Made by a program: the position numbers and the translations under genes
The notes under the pieces: generated by a model
What the model was told of the DNA's origin: nothing
Seen by the model: the letters and a program-made list of their open reading frames with translations, nothing else
Databases searched by the model: none
Shown: in pieces, positions 9,417 through 18,800 of the stretch
Layout of the letters: each line of letters opens with the position of its first letter
Position numbering within the stretch: the stretch's first letter is position 1
Assembly (NCBI GenBank): GCA_002354735.1
Contig: DEMD01000015.1
Location: forward strand, 457,304-521,303
DNA from: Gammaproteobacteria bacterium UBA2679
GTDB taxonomy: Bacteria > Pseudomonadota > Gammaproteobacteria > Pseudomonadales > Oleiphilaceae
Direction of reading: 5' to 3'
Length of the DNA: 64,000 nucleotides

Positions 9417-10460
9417 CTACTGGAGATCCAGGGAAAAGTTACCCTGAACTCGGCTCTCGTCATCGAGGATCAGGTCGAAGCTACCGCTCGCGCGGTAGGC
9501 GTCTACCGACTCGATATTGAGTGAGCCCCCCTGAACGTAGGGGTCAAACTCGTCTTCGCTATCGTCATCCTCGTCATCGCCTTCCTCGTCCTCGTCGTCA
9601 TTGGAGGCAATTTCGAGGGCAACATCCGCAGTCATGCTTCCAGCGTCTCCAAAGCCATCAACCTCGAAAACCCCTTCCTGTAGTTCGGTATTCGTTTCTA
9701 TGAATAGCTCGATCTTGGTGTTCTGATAAGGCGCGACCAGCTCAATGATCCCGGAGTTGCTGAACGGGTTGTCATCATCGGGTGGAACATTCTCGATGTA
9801 GCCGCAAACGCCGCCATTAGTCGTAAGGTTTTCGCCGCGATCGGCAACGAAAGATAACGACCCCTGATTGTACTCAGTTTGCGAGGAGATCTGTTTCATC
9901 TCCGACATGCCCCTGAGTTCGCCCCGGCAAACCATCTCTACCCGGTAGTCCGTGTCGGAGCGCTCGAAATACTCGTACTCCATCTCACCGTTGCACGGCA
10001 GTTCACTCGGGTCGGCATCGACGTATTCATCCTTCTCGTTGAGCGTATCCTTGAATGCCTCGAGGGTCAGCGTGACGGGTGCCTCAGTGTCGCAGTCGTC
10101 GACGATGACCTCGTCGTCGCTCACATATCTGACGCTTGAAATCTGAGTGCTGTACTCGATCGGTTCGGCAGACTCTCCACTTTCACGAGGAGCCCCTTCA
10201 CCATATGTTTCGTAGCGGCTGAGCCAGATGCCGGAGGTGCGGCCGAGGTTGGCCTCCTCCTTGGGAACAGCTTTGCCTGTTTTCTGTATGCGTACTGTGC
10301 CATCGGCAGAGCCGCCGCCCACCGGATCGCCAGTGACCGGATCGCCTTCGGGCTTATCCGTGCCGCCACCGCCACCTCCGCCACCACCGCAGGCGGTCAT
10401 CGATACTGAAGCCGCCGCGATTGCGCTGACCAGAAAGAGTCTCTTCATTTCAGACTTCAT
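9417..10460 (-). CDS. Uncharacterised lipoprotein with Gly run and acidic tract
   Basis: A 347-residue predicted outer-membrane or secreted lipoprotein. The signal peptide ends in a lipobox (VSMTAC), directly followed by nine Gly residues, as in many surface-exposed lipoproteins that use a flexible linker. The body is strongly acidic and ends with an Asp/Glu tract (NDDEDEEGDDEDDDSEDE) before a beta-rich C-terminus. Several Cys residues (CDTE, PCNGE, VCRGE, GGVCG) could form disulfides. No enzymatic motif is recognised. The acidic tract could bind Ca2+, as an inference only. ATG at 10460 has GAGGAATT just upstream; ATG at 10448 is an alternative. Confidence 0.8.
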   Translation of the reverse strand: MKSEMKRLFLVSAIAAASVSMTACGGGGGGGGGTDKPEGDPVTGDPVGGGSADGTVRIQKTGKAVPKEEANLGRTSGIWLSRYETYGEGAPRESGESAEPIEYSTQISSVRYVSDDEVIVDDCDTEAPVTLTLEAFKDTLNEKDEYVDADPSELPCNGEMEYEYFERSDTDYRVEMVCRGELRGMSEMKQISSQTEYNQGSLSFVADRGENLTTNGGVCGYIENVPPDDDNPFSNSGIIELVAPYQNTKIELFIETNTELQEGVFEVDGFGDAGSMTADVALEIASNDDEDEEGDDEDDDSEDEFDPYVQGGSLNIESVDAYRASGSFDLILDDESRVQGNFSLDLQ

Positions 10461-10710
10461 AATTCCTCACATCCCCTGTCGTTTAGCGTCCGATTGCTTC
10501 GCTGGCTGAAACTTTTGAAACGCATCAGCACAACGAGCAGTTTGCTTGTCATGAGACGGACAAATGATGGGAATGACCTTTGAAATCAGTGAGAAAAATA
10601 AACACGACTCAGATCGGGACAGCTGTCCGTCACATCCCCTTGAACAGTCAACGCTGTTTCCGGGAGCTCGAAAGCTGCCCGGACGATCATTCATCACACA
10701 GGACATGTTT

Positions 10711-11592
10711 ATGGACACCTCAGCAGCATTCAGAATTACCCTGATCACGGCCGCCATCGCAATGGGCAGCACCTCCGCATCGGCGCTGGTCATTACTGAA
10801 ACCAGCAATGGCCAGGCACTGCTGGGGTCGATACTTGGTTCCGGTGTCGTTGCCGACGCCGAGTCAGTCAACTACAAGGGCGAGAGCGGTCAGGCCGCCT
10901 TCTTCAGCGGCGGCTTATCTGCCGGCATCGGTATCGACAGCGGCATCCTGTTGACCAGCGGCAGTGCGAGCCTCGTTGATGGTACGAACAGTTCTTCCGA
11001 AGCTGGCACACGCTGGGGCAGTGAAGGCGATGCGGACCTCGATGCGCTGGTGAGCGGCGAAACCCGTGACGCCAACGTACTCGAATTCGATTTCATCAGC
11101 ACAGGTGGAGACCTATTCTTCAATTACGTGTTCGCTTCGGAGGAATACAACGAGTACGTCGATACCCAATTCAACGACGTGTTTGCGTTTTACGTCGATG
11201 GCATCAACATCGCCCTGGTCGGTGATGACCCCGTTTCGGTGAATACCGTCAACTGTGGCAATACCGGCACCGCAAGCGGGATGAATTGCGGACTCTTCAA
11301 TAATAACGAGGGACTGGGCGGCGATGCGGCGTACAATATCGAATACGATGGCTTCACTGATGTTTTCACTGCGTCCATTACTGGTCTGACCGCCGGCACG
11401 CACACCATGAAACTCGCCATTGCAGACCGCAGTGACGGCTATCTGGATTCGGGCGTATTCATTCAGGCGAATTCATTTTCGAGCGTACCAACTCCGCCTA
11501 CTACGGGCACTGAGGTACCGGTTCCTGGTTCACTGGCTTTGATTGGTGTAGGTCTGGCAGGACTGCTGGCTCGCCGTAGCAAGATCAGCTGA
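10711..11592 (+). CDS. Choice-anchor L domain exported protein with PEP-CTERM-like tail
   Basis: A 293-residue exported protein. A signal peptide (residues 1-24, ending SASA) precedes a choice-anchor L domain: ESGQAAFFSGG, IDSGILLTSG, LEFDFISTGGDLFFNYVFASEEYNEYV, DVFAFYVDGINIALV. The tail has the tripartite sorting layout: VPVPGSLALIGVGLAGL hydrophobic stretch, then the basic ARRSK end. This type of tail is processed by exosortase in Gram-negative bacteria; no exosortase gene is in this window. ATG at 10711 is preferred because it starts a proper signal peptide and AGGA lies seven bases upstream; upstream ATGs from 10564 would add about 50 polar residues. Likely role: surface or matrix protein. 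Confidence 0.88.
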   Translation: MDTSAAFRITLITAAIAMGSTSASALVITETSNGQALLGSILGSGVVADAESVNYKGESGQAAFFSGGLSAGIGIDSGILLTSGSASLVDGTNSSSEAGTRWGSEGDADLDALVSGETRDANVLEFDFISTGGDLFFNYVFASEEYNEYVDTQFNDVFAFYVDGINIALVGDDPVSVNTVNCGNTGTASGMNCGLFNNNEGLGGDAAYNIEYDGFTDVFTASITGLTAGTHTMKLAIADRSDGYLDSGVFIQANSFSSVPTPPTTGTEVPVPGSLALIGVGLAGLLARRSKIS

Positions 11593-11599
11593 GAAGGGA

Positions 11600-11633
11600 A
11601 AAGCTGCCAGACGGCACGTCCGCTGGCAGCTTT
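11600..11633. terminator. Bidirectional rho-independent terminator
   Basis: Perfect 11-bp arms AAAGCTGCCAG and CTGGCAGCTTT flank a 12-nt loop. It lies between the convergent genes ending at 11592 (+) and 11646 (-). A TTT run follows on the plus strand and a T-rich stretch on the minus strand, so it can stop both transcripts. Confidence 0.85.
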
Positions 11634-11645
11634 GATCAGGTAGGG

Positions 11646-12416
11646 CTATTTCGCAGAACGACGGCGTCTGGACAACGCGAACAGGCCAAGACCACCGGCC
11701 AGGAGTGGCAGGGTTGCGCCCACTGGAACCTGTGGTCCGCCAATTTCTGTCGTCAGCTTGGCCGTAATGGCTGTGCCGAAGTCATTGAAATCATTGGCCG
11801 CCAGGGTAAAGCTGTCTTCGCCGTACTGAACGTTATTGGCATAGTAGGCAATGAGGTCGGGATCAGCGCCAATGGTGATGGCATTGATGACATCGTACCC
11901 TGCGGCGACTGCTGCATCTCGGCCTTCAGTACCTTCCAGTCCGCTTTTGCGTGGCCCATCGCTGGAAACATCCATGATCTGCCGGTCAGACTCGAAGTCG
12001 TTGGCATTGATGTTGTTGGCATAGGTGGCCGCATAATTCAGAGCGGTCTGTGGGGCCGTGCCGTCGGCAAACGGACGACTGATAGACTCGAGAATATCCG
12101 CAAAATCATTGACAGAAGCGGCGTAAACCTGAGTCCAGGGCAATACCTCTGCCTGCTGGGTCGGGCTAGCCCACATGATCATATTGACGGCAATCGAATT
12201 AGTGTCGTTCGAATCGATCGCAGCTTGAACATCCGCGCTACGGAACGCATTGGCGTAGCCTTGAAGCTGGAGATCGTATTCTGATGCATCGACGCTGCCA
12301 GACACGTCTACCAGCAGGCTCAATTCGAGACCAACGGGAACGGCGTGTGCCGGTATTGCTGTCATGAGTGCACCGAACATGGTGCTGGTGAGGAATAACT
12401 TCCGGGAGGGATTCAT
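11646..12416 (-). CDS. DUF1194 vWA-like exported protein with exosortase-type tail
   Basis: A 256-residue protein with a signal peptide ending AHA. The mature part starts LELSLLVDVSGSVDASEYD, a metal-ion-dependent adhesion (MIDAS-like DxSxS) motif of the vWA-like DUF1194 family. SDRQIMDVSSDGPRKSG is the second conserved DUF1194 element. The C-terminus VPVGATLPLLAGGLGLFAL followed by SRRRRSAK resembles a VPxPxx/PEP-CTERM sorting tail. It is thus a candidate exosortase substrate exposed at the cell surface. ATG at 12416 has AGGA seven bases upstream; the in-frame extension to 12536 has no signal-peptide character. It is convergent with the choice-anchor L gene, sharing the terminator between them. 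Confidence 0.88.
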   Translation of the reverse strand: MNPSRKLFLTSTMFGALMTAIPAHAVPVGLELSLLVDVSGSVDASEYDLQLQGYANAFRSADVQAAIDSNDTNSIAVNMIMWASPTQQAEVLPWTQVYAASVNDFADILESISRPFADGTAPQTALNYAATYANNINANDFESDRQIMDVSSDGPRKSGLEGTEGRDAAVAAGYDVINAITIGADPDLIAYYANNVQYGEDSFTLAANDFNDFGTAITAKLTTEIGGPQVPVGATLPLLAGGLGLFALSRRRRSAK

Positions 12417-12657
12417 AGAAACATCCTGTTTATGTAGGTTTCGATCAAGGCTCCGGAGAGCCCGCCTTGTATTCACTGGTCGGCGATGAAAACTGCATAA
12501 ATTAAATCGCTGGTCTACGAGAGACACATACGCCAAGGATGCGGAGTCGAGACGCTAGCGTCTATCGTTCTTTCGGATCAGTTGGTAGTCTGGAGGGTAC
12601 GCTGCACGCTCCAGAAAGGATCGTAACATGCAGCGCAGTGCTACTCCACGACCGCCG

Positions 12658-13446
12658 TTAGCGGGACGCGTCGGAAGTGGAAATATCCGGGACAGGTATG
12701 GGTAATGGCGCTTCCTCACCCTTGAACAGCGTGCCTGTGCTGACAACCCAGCCAGTGTCATCTCGGGCCTCGATGGTATAGGGGGCATCAGGGGTGAAAA
12801 CGCCGGCATAGGTCACGCCATCGCTCTGCGTGATCATGACCTGGTTTTCCTCATTGAAATCCTGCAAATGACCGCGCCAGGTGATGGACCCGTCGCGGTG
12901 ATCCTCTACCTCGTCCACCACCATCTGATAGATGCTGTTGGCCTGCTCGATGGGAATTTCCATGGTATCGCCGGGCATCAGGGTTTCGACTTTCATGGCG
13001 TTGAATCGGATGAAGGTCCGACCGTCGTAACGGTCCTCATCCGCCAGATCCATCTGCTCCGCAACGCTGTCATCTGCCTGCCACGCACTCGGCTGCTGAA
13101 TAGCCGCGAGGACCTGTGCAGGATCGAAAGTCATGTTCTCACGCCGGGCCTGCATTTCTGTCAGGCGCGATTCGAGGGTGGGGTAGTCCGGATTATCACC
13201 AAGTTCGATCTCGGCAGGACTCAGCGAGGCGGGCGGAGATGAAGTGCCCGCCTGCCCAACTGATTGCGAACTGGCCTTGGACCCTTCACCTTCCGCTCCG
13301 GACGAAGTCGATGGCTGCTGCACGGGCGCCGAATCCGGCGCCGCCAGCGAGTCTGCAGTCGGCTCGCTTCCCATAAGATATACCGTGACAGCTGCGGCCG
13401 TTACGAAAGCACTCGTCAGGCCGATCATCATGAGTCTCTGTTTCAT
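12658..13446 (-). CDS. Membrane-anchored metalloprotease chaperone-like protein (CpaB-like)
   Basis: A 262-residue protein with one N-terminal membrane segment (residues about 7-25, MIGLTSAFVTAAAVTVYLM) and no clear cleavage site. A Ser/Gly/Pro-rich linker of about 50 residues follows, then a beta-rich C-terminal domain (MKVETLMPGDTMEIPIEQ, GSITWRGHLQDFNEENQ, GVTYAGVFTPDAPYTIEA). That domain looks like the N-terminal pro-domain of secreted reprolysin-like proteases and like CpaB, the membrane chaperone of Acinetobacter protease CpaA. The ATG lies a few bases after the upstream protease stop (GTG at 13452 overlaps that stop), so the two are coupled. Inference: it folds or escorts the proteases encoded just upstream. 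Confidence 0.65.
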   Translation of the reverse strand: MKQRLMMIGLTSAFVTAAAVTVYLMGSEPTADSLAAPDSAPVQQPSTSSGAEGEGSKASSQSVGQAGTSSPPASLSPAEIELGDNPDYPTLESRLTEMQARRENMTFDPAQVLAAIQQPSAWQADDSVAEQMDLADEDRYDGRTFIRFNAMKVETLMPGDTMEIPIEQANSIYQMVVDEVEDHRDGSITWRGHLQDFNEENQVMITQSDGVTYAGVFTPDAPYTIEARDDTGWVVSTGTLFKGEEAPLPIPVPDISTSDASR

Positions 13447-13451
13447 CGGCA

Positions 13452-14495
13452 CTAGATGTTTCGTCGCACAACGATGGATGAGGCTGTGTCATTGATGCCG
13501 CGCGGAAAGCCGGCATTGTCGATGGTGTAGGTCGTTCGTGTTCCAGTGAAGTTGTGGTGCTGGTAGAAATCTACCGCCCAGCCGGCAGGGACTCGCACTG
13601 AGGAGAGATCGTCATTCTTCATACCGCGGGCAATCAGGTCCGACATATTGTGCCGGCCTTCCGGCAGCGAGATTGAGTAGCCACCATAGTTGTAATGCTG
13701 ATAAACCTTGGCCTCTGCGCCACCTGGTGGATTGGTAGGTGTGGTAGGCGTGGTTTTCGAAGCACGGAAGCCTGCAATTTCATCCCGAATATTGTTGATG
13801 GCCTTTGCCGCGTCTGCCTGTAGAGCCTGACCCTCAGGTACACCGCAAGGCACACCTGAACAGCTGATGCGCGGGTTGGAGAACTTGGCGATGCCGCGTG
13901 CGCCACCATAGAGCCAGGGATAGCTCATGATGGTGCCGAACAGGCCATCTACACCATGGCCAAGACCATACTTGTAGCGCGAGCCACCTGTGTCACCCTG
14001 GCGCCGGGAATGGGTGAGCCCCATGTTGTGGCCCATCTCATGCGCCAGTGTTGTCGCACCGCACTTTGGACCAGTGACGCTGAAGGCCCAGTCGGGATGT
14101 ATGCCCACCCAGGCTACGCCGCAGCCGCCGTGCCGATGGATCTGTGCAACGTAGTCCGCACCCACTTCATCGCGCTTGGCTCTGATGGCGCCAGTGCTAC
14201 CAGGCGAGACGGGCGGGGTGATGTTCCTCAGGACTTCACTCATGTTAGAGCCAGCAGGGTTGTGCAGCATGGTGCCAACGAGGCGCACCTGCAGATCGAT
14301 CTGACTATTGCTATAGAAGGTGTTGACCTGATCGACGAGATTGCGGATGGCAGTATTGGGATCGCCGAAATGGCTTCGTGACTCATTATCGTAGAGTACC
14401 AGCAGGTCCAGTGTAGCGGCCTGAACGGCGCAGGGGAGGACGGCGAAGCCGAGTACGGCCATGGTGTTCTTCAGTGTTCTGTTCTGGAGAAGCAT
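13452..14495 (-). CDS. Secreted reprolysin-like zinc metalloprotease with beta/gamma-crystallin domain (copy 1)
   Basis: A 347-residue secreted protease. A signal peptide ending VQA leads directly into the catalytic domain (ATLDLLVLYDNE), with no pro-domain. The zinc site HEMGHNMGLTH lies near residue 153 and the Met-turn IMSYP follows, both typical of metzincins of the M12/reprolysin-like type. A Thr/Pro linker (TTPTTPTNPPGG) joins a C-terminal beta/gamma-crystallin repeat pair (KVYQHYNYGGYSISLPEG, VDFYQHHNFTGTRTTY), a fold that often binds Ca2+. Several Cys pairs (CSGVPCG, GGCG, KCGA) suggest extracellular disulfides. ATG at 14495 has GGA eight bases upstream. It is close to the next gene upstream (copy 2), so a tandem duplication. 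Confidence 0.93.
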   Translation of the reverse strand: MLLQNRTLKNTMAVLGFAVLPCAVQAATLDLLVLYDNESRSHFGDPNTAIRNLVDQVNTFYSNSQIDLQVRLVGTMLHNPAGSNMSEVLRNITPPVSPGSTGAIRAKRDEVGADYVAQIHRHGGCGVAWVGIHPDWAFSVTGPKCGATTLAHEMGHNMGLTHSRRQGDTGGSRYKYGLGHGVDGLFGTIMSYPWLYGGARGIAKFSNPRISCSGVPCGVPEGQALQADAAKAINNIRDEIAGFRASKTTPTTPTNPPGGAEAKVYQHYNYGGYSISLPEGRHNMSDLIARGMKNDDLSSVRVPAGWAVDFYQHHNFTGTRTTYTIDNAGFPRGINDTASSIVVRRNI

Positions 14496-14695
14496 CCTGA
14501 TTATCCATTTTATGGTTGTTGGTGCCTGGGCCAGAGCATTACGACCCAGTAAGACGGTCAACCACTAGTGTCCGGGAAGGGACGCTACGACCGGAAGAAT
14601 CGAGAGTGTAAGGACAGTCGCCAGATCTGGCGTCGTCGGATCGGACGACAATCCCTCTGTAGCACATTTTGTGTGACGTAGTTCGCGCAGTTGAT

Positions 14696-15718
14696 CTACT
14701 CGATGTTTCTGCGCACCACAACGGCAGAGGCGGTGTTGTTCACAAACCAGGGTAGTGCAAACTTGTTGCTGGTGTAGGTGCTGCGGGTGCCCGAAAAATG
14801 CTGATGCTCATAAACGTCGACAGCCCAGCCGGCAGGCACTTTCACTGAAGAAAGATCGTCATTTTGCAGGCCACGATCAATCAGATCCTGTAGATCATAG
14901 CGTCCCTCGGGTAGTGCGATCGAATAGCCGTGGTAGGCGATGAACTGAAAAAGTTCGACCTTGGCGTCGTCATTGTTCGAAGGCCGAAAAGCGGCTATTT
15001 CATCACGTACCTTATTCAGTGCAGTGGCCGCATCAGCCTGCTCAGGTTCGCCTTCAGGCACGCCACAGGGTACCCCGGAACAGATCAGACGCGGATTGGA
15101 AAATTTCGACACTGCCGGAGCGCCGTTGAACATCCAGGGGTAGGTCATCACAGTGCCGAACAGGCCATCTACGCCGTGCCCAAGACCGTACGCAAAGCGG
15201 GTGCCGCTTGTGTCGCCCTGCAGCCTCGAATGATTCAGCCCCATGGTATGGCCGATCTCATGAGCCAGCGTGACTGCGCCGCAATCAGGGCCTGTCACGC
15301 TGAACGCCCACTCGCTGGCCACGGCTACCCAGGCGATACCACATGTTCCTTTGCCGTGGAGCTGCGCAACATAATCAGCACCTGTCTCTTCACGCCTTGC
15401 ACTGATAGCTGCTGTGGTTTCTGGTGAGATCGTCGGCGTGATGGCATGCAGCACTGCCGCCATGTCATCACCGGGGGCGTCATTGAGCATGGTATCGACC
15501 AGACGAAGATGGATATCGACGTCGCTGTTGCGGTATATGGCGTTAACCTGATCGACCAGGTTGCGGATGCCGGTGTTCGGGCTGCCATTGAAGTAGTTAC
15601 TGGTTTCGGTATCGTACAATATCAGCAGGTCGACAGTCGCAGCCTGGAGTGTGCACGGCAATATCGTCAGCCCCAACGCGGACAGGCCGCATTTCAGCTT
15701 CTCATTCCTTTTTCGCAT
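14696..15718 (-). CDS. Secreted reprolysin-like zinc metalloprotease with beta/gamma-crystallin domain (copy 2)
   Basis: A 340-residue paralog of the next gene, with the same order: signal peptide ending LQA, catalytic domain without pro-domain, zinc motif HEIGHTMGLNH near residue 155, Met-turn VMTYP, the Cys pair CSGVPCG, and a C-terminal beta/gamma-crystallin pair (VELFQFIAYHGYSIALPEG, VDVYEHQHFSGTRSTY). The Thr/Pro linker of copy 1 is replaced by a short acidic NNDD linker. The in-frame start at 15736 is TTG; ATG at 15718 with GGA eight bases upstream fits better, and the leader bases AAATGGA before the start are shared with copy 1. About 200 nt separate it from copy 1, so it may have its own promoter. 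Confidence 0.93.
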   Translation of the reverse strand: MRKRNEKLKCGLSALGLTILPCTLQAATVDLLILYDTETSNYFNGSPNTGIRNLVDQVNAIYRNSDVDIHLRLVDTMLNDAPGDDMAAVLHAITPTISPETTAAISARREETGADYVAQLHGKGTCGIAWVAVASEWAFSVTGPDCGAVTLAHEIGHTMGLNHSRLQGDTSGTRFAYGLGHGVDGLFGTVMTYPWMFNGAPAVSKFSNPRLICSGVPCGVPEGEPEQADAATALNKVRDEIAAFRPSNNDDAKVELFQFIAYHGYSIALPEGRYDLQDLIDRGLQNDDLSSVKVPAGWAVDVYEHQHFSGTRSTYTSNKFALPWFVNNTASAVVVRRNIE

Positions 15719-15864
15719 GATGAAAGTCCATTTCAATATTGATGAGAGAAGGCGCCGCCCTTCAGAGACGGAGTGTATGCCGAAGCATGCCTTGTCACCT
15801 CGGCTGATTGGCCGGTCCAGCGGAATGAGATTCTTGTAGCGTGACGCAAGTCACGCCGTGCCTG

Positions 15865-18800
15865 TCAGGCGGGCTCGAGAGAGGCCGGCGTGGTGGTTTC
15901 AAGAGGCGCCAGTAGGGCGCGAAGCTGAGTAGAGGGGCTTCCCGCAGGCCCTACACCGAAACTGTCCGGGTCGCCGAACACGATGAAGAAATCCCTTGCC
16001 CGCGATACGGCTACATTGAGCATATGGGGACTCGCATCATAGAATCTGCTGATCGCGCCATCACCTTGCGCATACACGCTGGAGAAAAGCACGAGCATTC
16101 GTTCCGCGCCCTGCAGGGCATGCACGGTGCCTACGGTGATTGTCGGCAGGCCGTGCTGCCTGAGGGCCTGGCGGATCCGTATGGCCTGTTTTGCAAAAGG
16201 CGTGATGATCCCAACCTGCGTAGTCAGAATGTCGCTGTCATCCATTGCGTCAACGGCATCGGAAGCGTTCGACCTGACATACGCCACGATTTGCTGCCGG
16301 TTGTCAGCGAGCCATCGTGCGATGGCGACAGCTTCCTTATCGTTGACCCTGCTACCGCCTTTGGACTTCGAGCTGCCCTTGATCGGGCAGAGTCCGAACT
16401 GTGGCCAGGGACCAGCACGCAGAGGGTTGCCGCGTAGAGGCTCCAGCACACCCTGATAAACCAGCGAATTGCAGTAGCTGATGATCGAGTCATGGCAGCG
16501 ACGGTGCTCGGTCAGATAGAGGCCGCGCTGAAGAGTTTCGAGCTGATGAAAGCGACTCTGCCGCTGAGCCACGCCCATGAGGTTACCGACGCTGGCCATG
16601 AGTCCCGACCTCAGCCAGAATTCATCGTGATCGGCCTCGCCCTGCAACAGGCCAAAGCGTTCGAGATTGGCGCGGTCAATGCTTGCCGGCACGTTCCACA
16701 CCGGCTCTATCTGGTTCGTATCGCCTACTACCAGCGCCTGCTTCGCCAGTGCAAAAGTTGCGGCAGCTACTTCGGGCAGAACCTGGCCCGCTTCATCGAC
16801 GATAAGCAGATCGATCTTGCCAAAGAGCGGAATGCCCTTCCACAGCGCATTGACCTTCTCAAAGGCTGTGAAGAAGCTCGGCACCATGTACAAGGTAGAG
16901 ACGAAGCAGGGCGTAAGCTTGGCATAGCGTCGCCACTTGCGGAGAATTTTCGCCGGTGACCTGCCATCAGCATCCTCTGAGTTCACGAAGCTACGGGTTT
17001 CCTCAAGCCAACGGGCCTCCCAATAATGCGTCGCCAGCTTGAAAGCGGTGAAGCGTAGGCTGCAATCCTGTATGGATTCCAGTCGCTCACGCAGCGCTGC
17101 CAGGCTCTGTCTCTCAGGCGCGTCATCAGCCGGCTCGTCAACCGGATTTTTCGGCGCGTGGCGGTTCATCCAGGCCTCCAGCTGGTGTTTCTGCTCAAAG
17201 TATTTCTGCGAGAAGCGCTGGATGCGCTCGATCTGCGCGACAGCTAGTATTGTGTTCTTCTTCACGTCCCCTATGGCTGCGCGATAATGGCGCTCAACAT
17301 CGATATCGCTCCAGCTCTCGAGATTGATCAGCCACTCGTTGAGTTGCCGGGCATTTTCGAGCGCATTCTTTCGCGCCACGAAAGGCACCCAGGACAGCAA
17401 CTTGTTCCAGTAGGAGCGGGCACGCCAGGCGCGGTGGAATGTATCCAGCTGATCAAGCAACGCATCTTCATTCACTTCGAGCTCGGCGATACTCTTGCGA
17501 ATCTGATCAAGACTCGCGAGGAGGGCGGACTCACTGCCAAAAAGGTCTTCCAGTTCGGCCTTGAGTGTTTGCAGACCATCGAGTAGCTCGTAGCCTTTCA
17601 GCATATCGGCTTCGGTGGCTCGCAGTGCTTCAAGCAATAAAGCCCGTGCCTCAGCTACTGTAGCGATATCCTGCTCGTGCCAGGCGCTCGCCTTGTTGAG
17701 GAACTCGGGCTCGGCCGCTTCAAGATACCGGGCAGTCTGCATGGCAGCCATCACACCCTCACCCCTGGGGCCGTGGAAGGCAAAGGCATTCCGCTCATTG
17801 GCCAGTGCTGATGAGCAGCAATACAGGCCATAAGTCGACAGCTCCGGTAGCCATCGACCTCGTAAGCTCGCCTCAATGTCCGCCTCATCTATTTTGGCAA
17901 AACTGTCCAGGATATTCGTGACGGCCTGATTATTGTTGGAGGCTGCAACGATGATCGGTGGCTCCTGTTCCTGCAGTGCGCTGGAAACGAACAGGTTCGC
18001 AACTACTGAACGGAGCAGGGTGGTCTTGCCAGTGCCAGGTGGACCATTCACAGCCAGCAGCGCACCTTCGCCGCCATTGGTAATCTGGTGATGCAGTGCA
18101 ATTCGCTGTTTCGGTGAGAGCGGGAACTCGCCAGTCATCTGACCGAGGTGCCGACTGGCGGCTTCGCGATGCTGTGCCTCATCCATCAGCGGCTGCAGTG
18201 GTTCAGCCTCCCGGCTGATAAAGCGACGGTACAGCGCGCTTGGGGCATCTCCGTTTTCAATATTCTCCAGCACCTGCACCATATGGTTGCGGGCTCCGCT
18301 GACCGGTGGCTCGATCAGCAACATGGCCTGGGGAGAACACGTGTATTCGTCGTGCAGCTGCTCCTGAAAGTCGCTACCGGTAACTGCCGTAACCATGCCC
18401 TCGGCGAAATCGACCAGATCCTGCCAGCACTTGACCGCTTCGAAACTGGTGCGTGAGAGATACTCATTCAGTGCTGCAAACTCGCCAAGCGGGATATTCT
18501 GGCTGCCATTCGGTGAGAGCCAGAGCCGCGGCATTGAGGGCGCCATCTTTCCCGGCGTCAGTTCGCCATCGCGGTTCAATTCAACGAACACGACTAGCGG
18601 CATGAGGACGGCTCGCTTGTAGCTATTGCGTCGTCCGCCTTTTGATTCGAGTAGATCGACCCGCGGGAACATGACAAGACTCGCCGTCTCCGGATGCTTG
18701 CCATTACCAGATTTACGATCAAAGACTTCGAAAACAGCCGCCGCTGTCGCTTCGTCCACCCAGCCTGTATGCCAGGCGATCTGGTCCACCGCCAGGAGTC

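Noticed and set aside
12550..12563. Perfect palindrome AGACGCTAGCGTCT
   Set aside because: It is a single 14-bp site with no second copy seen and no T-run; position alone does not show a function.
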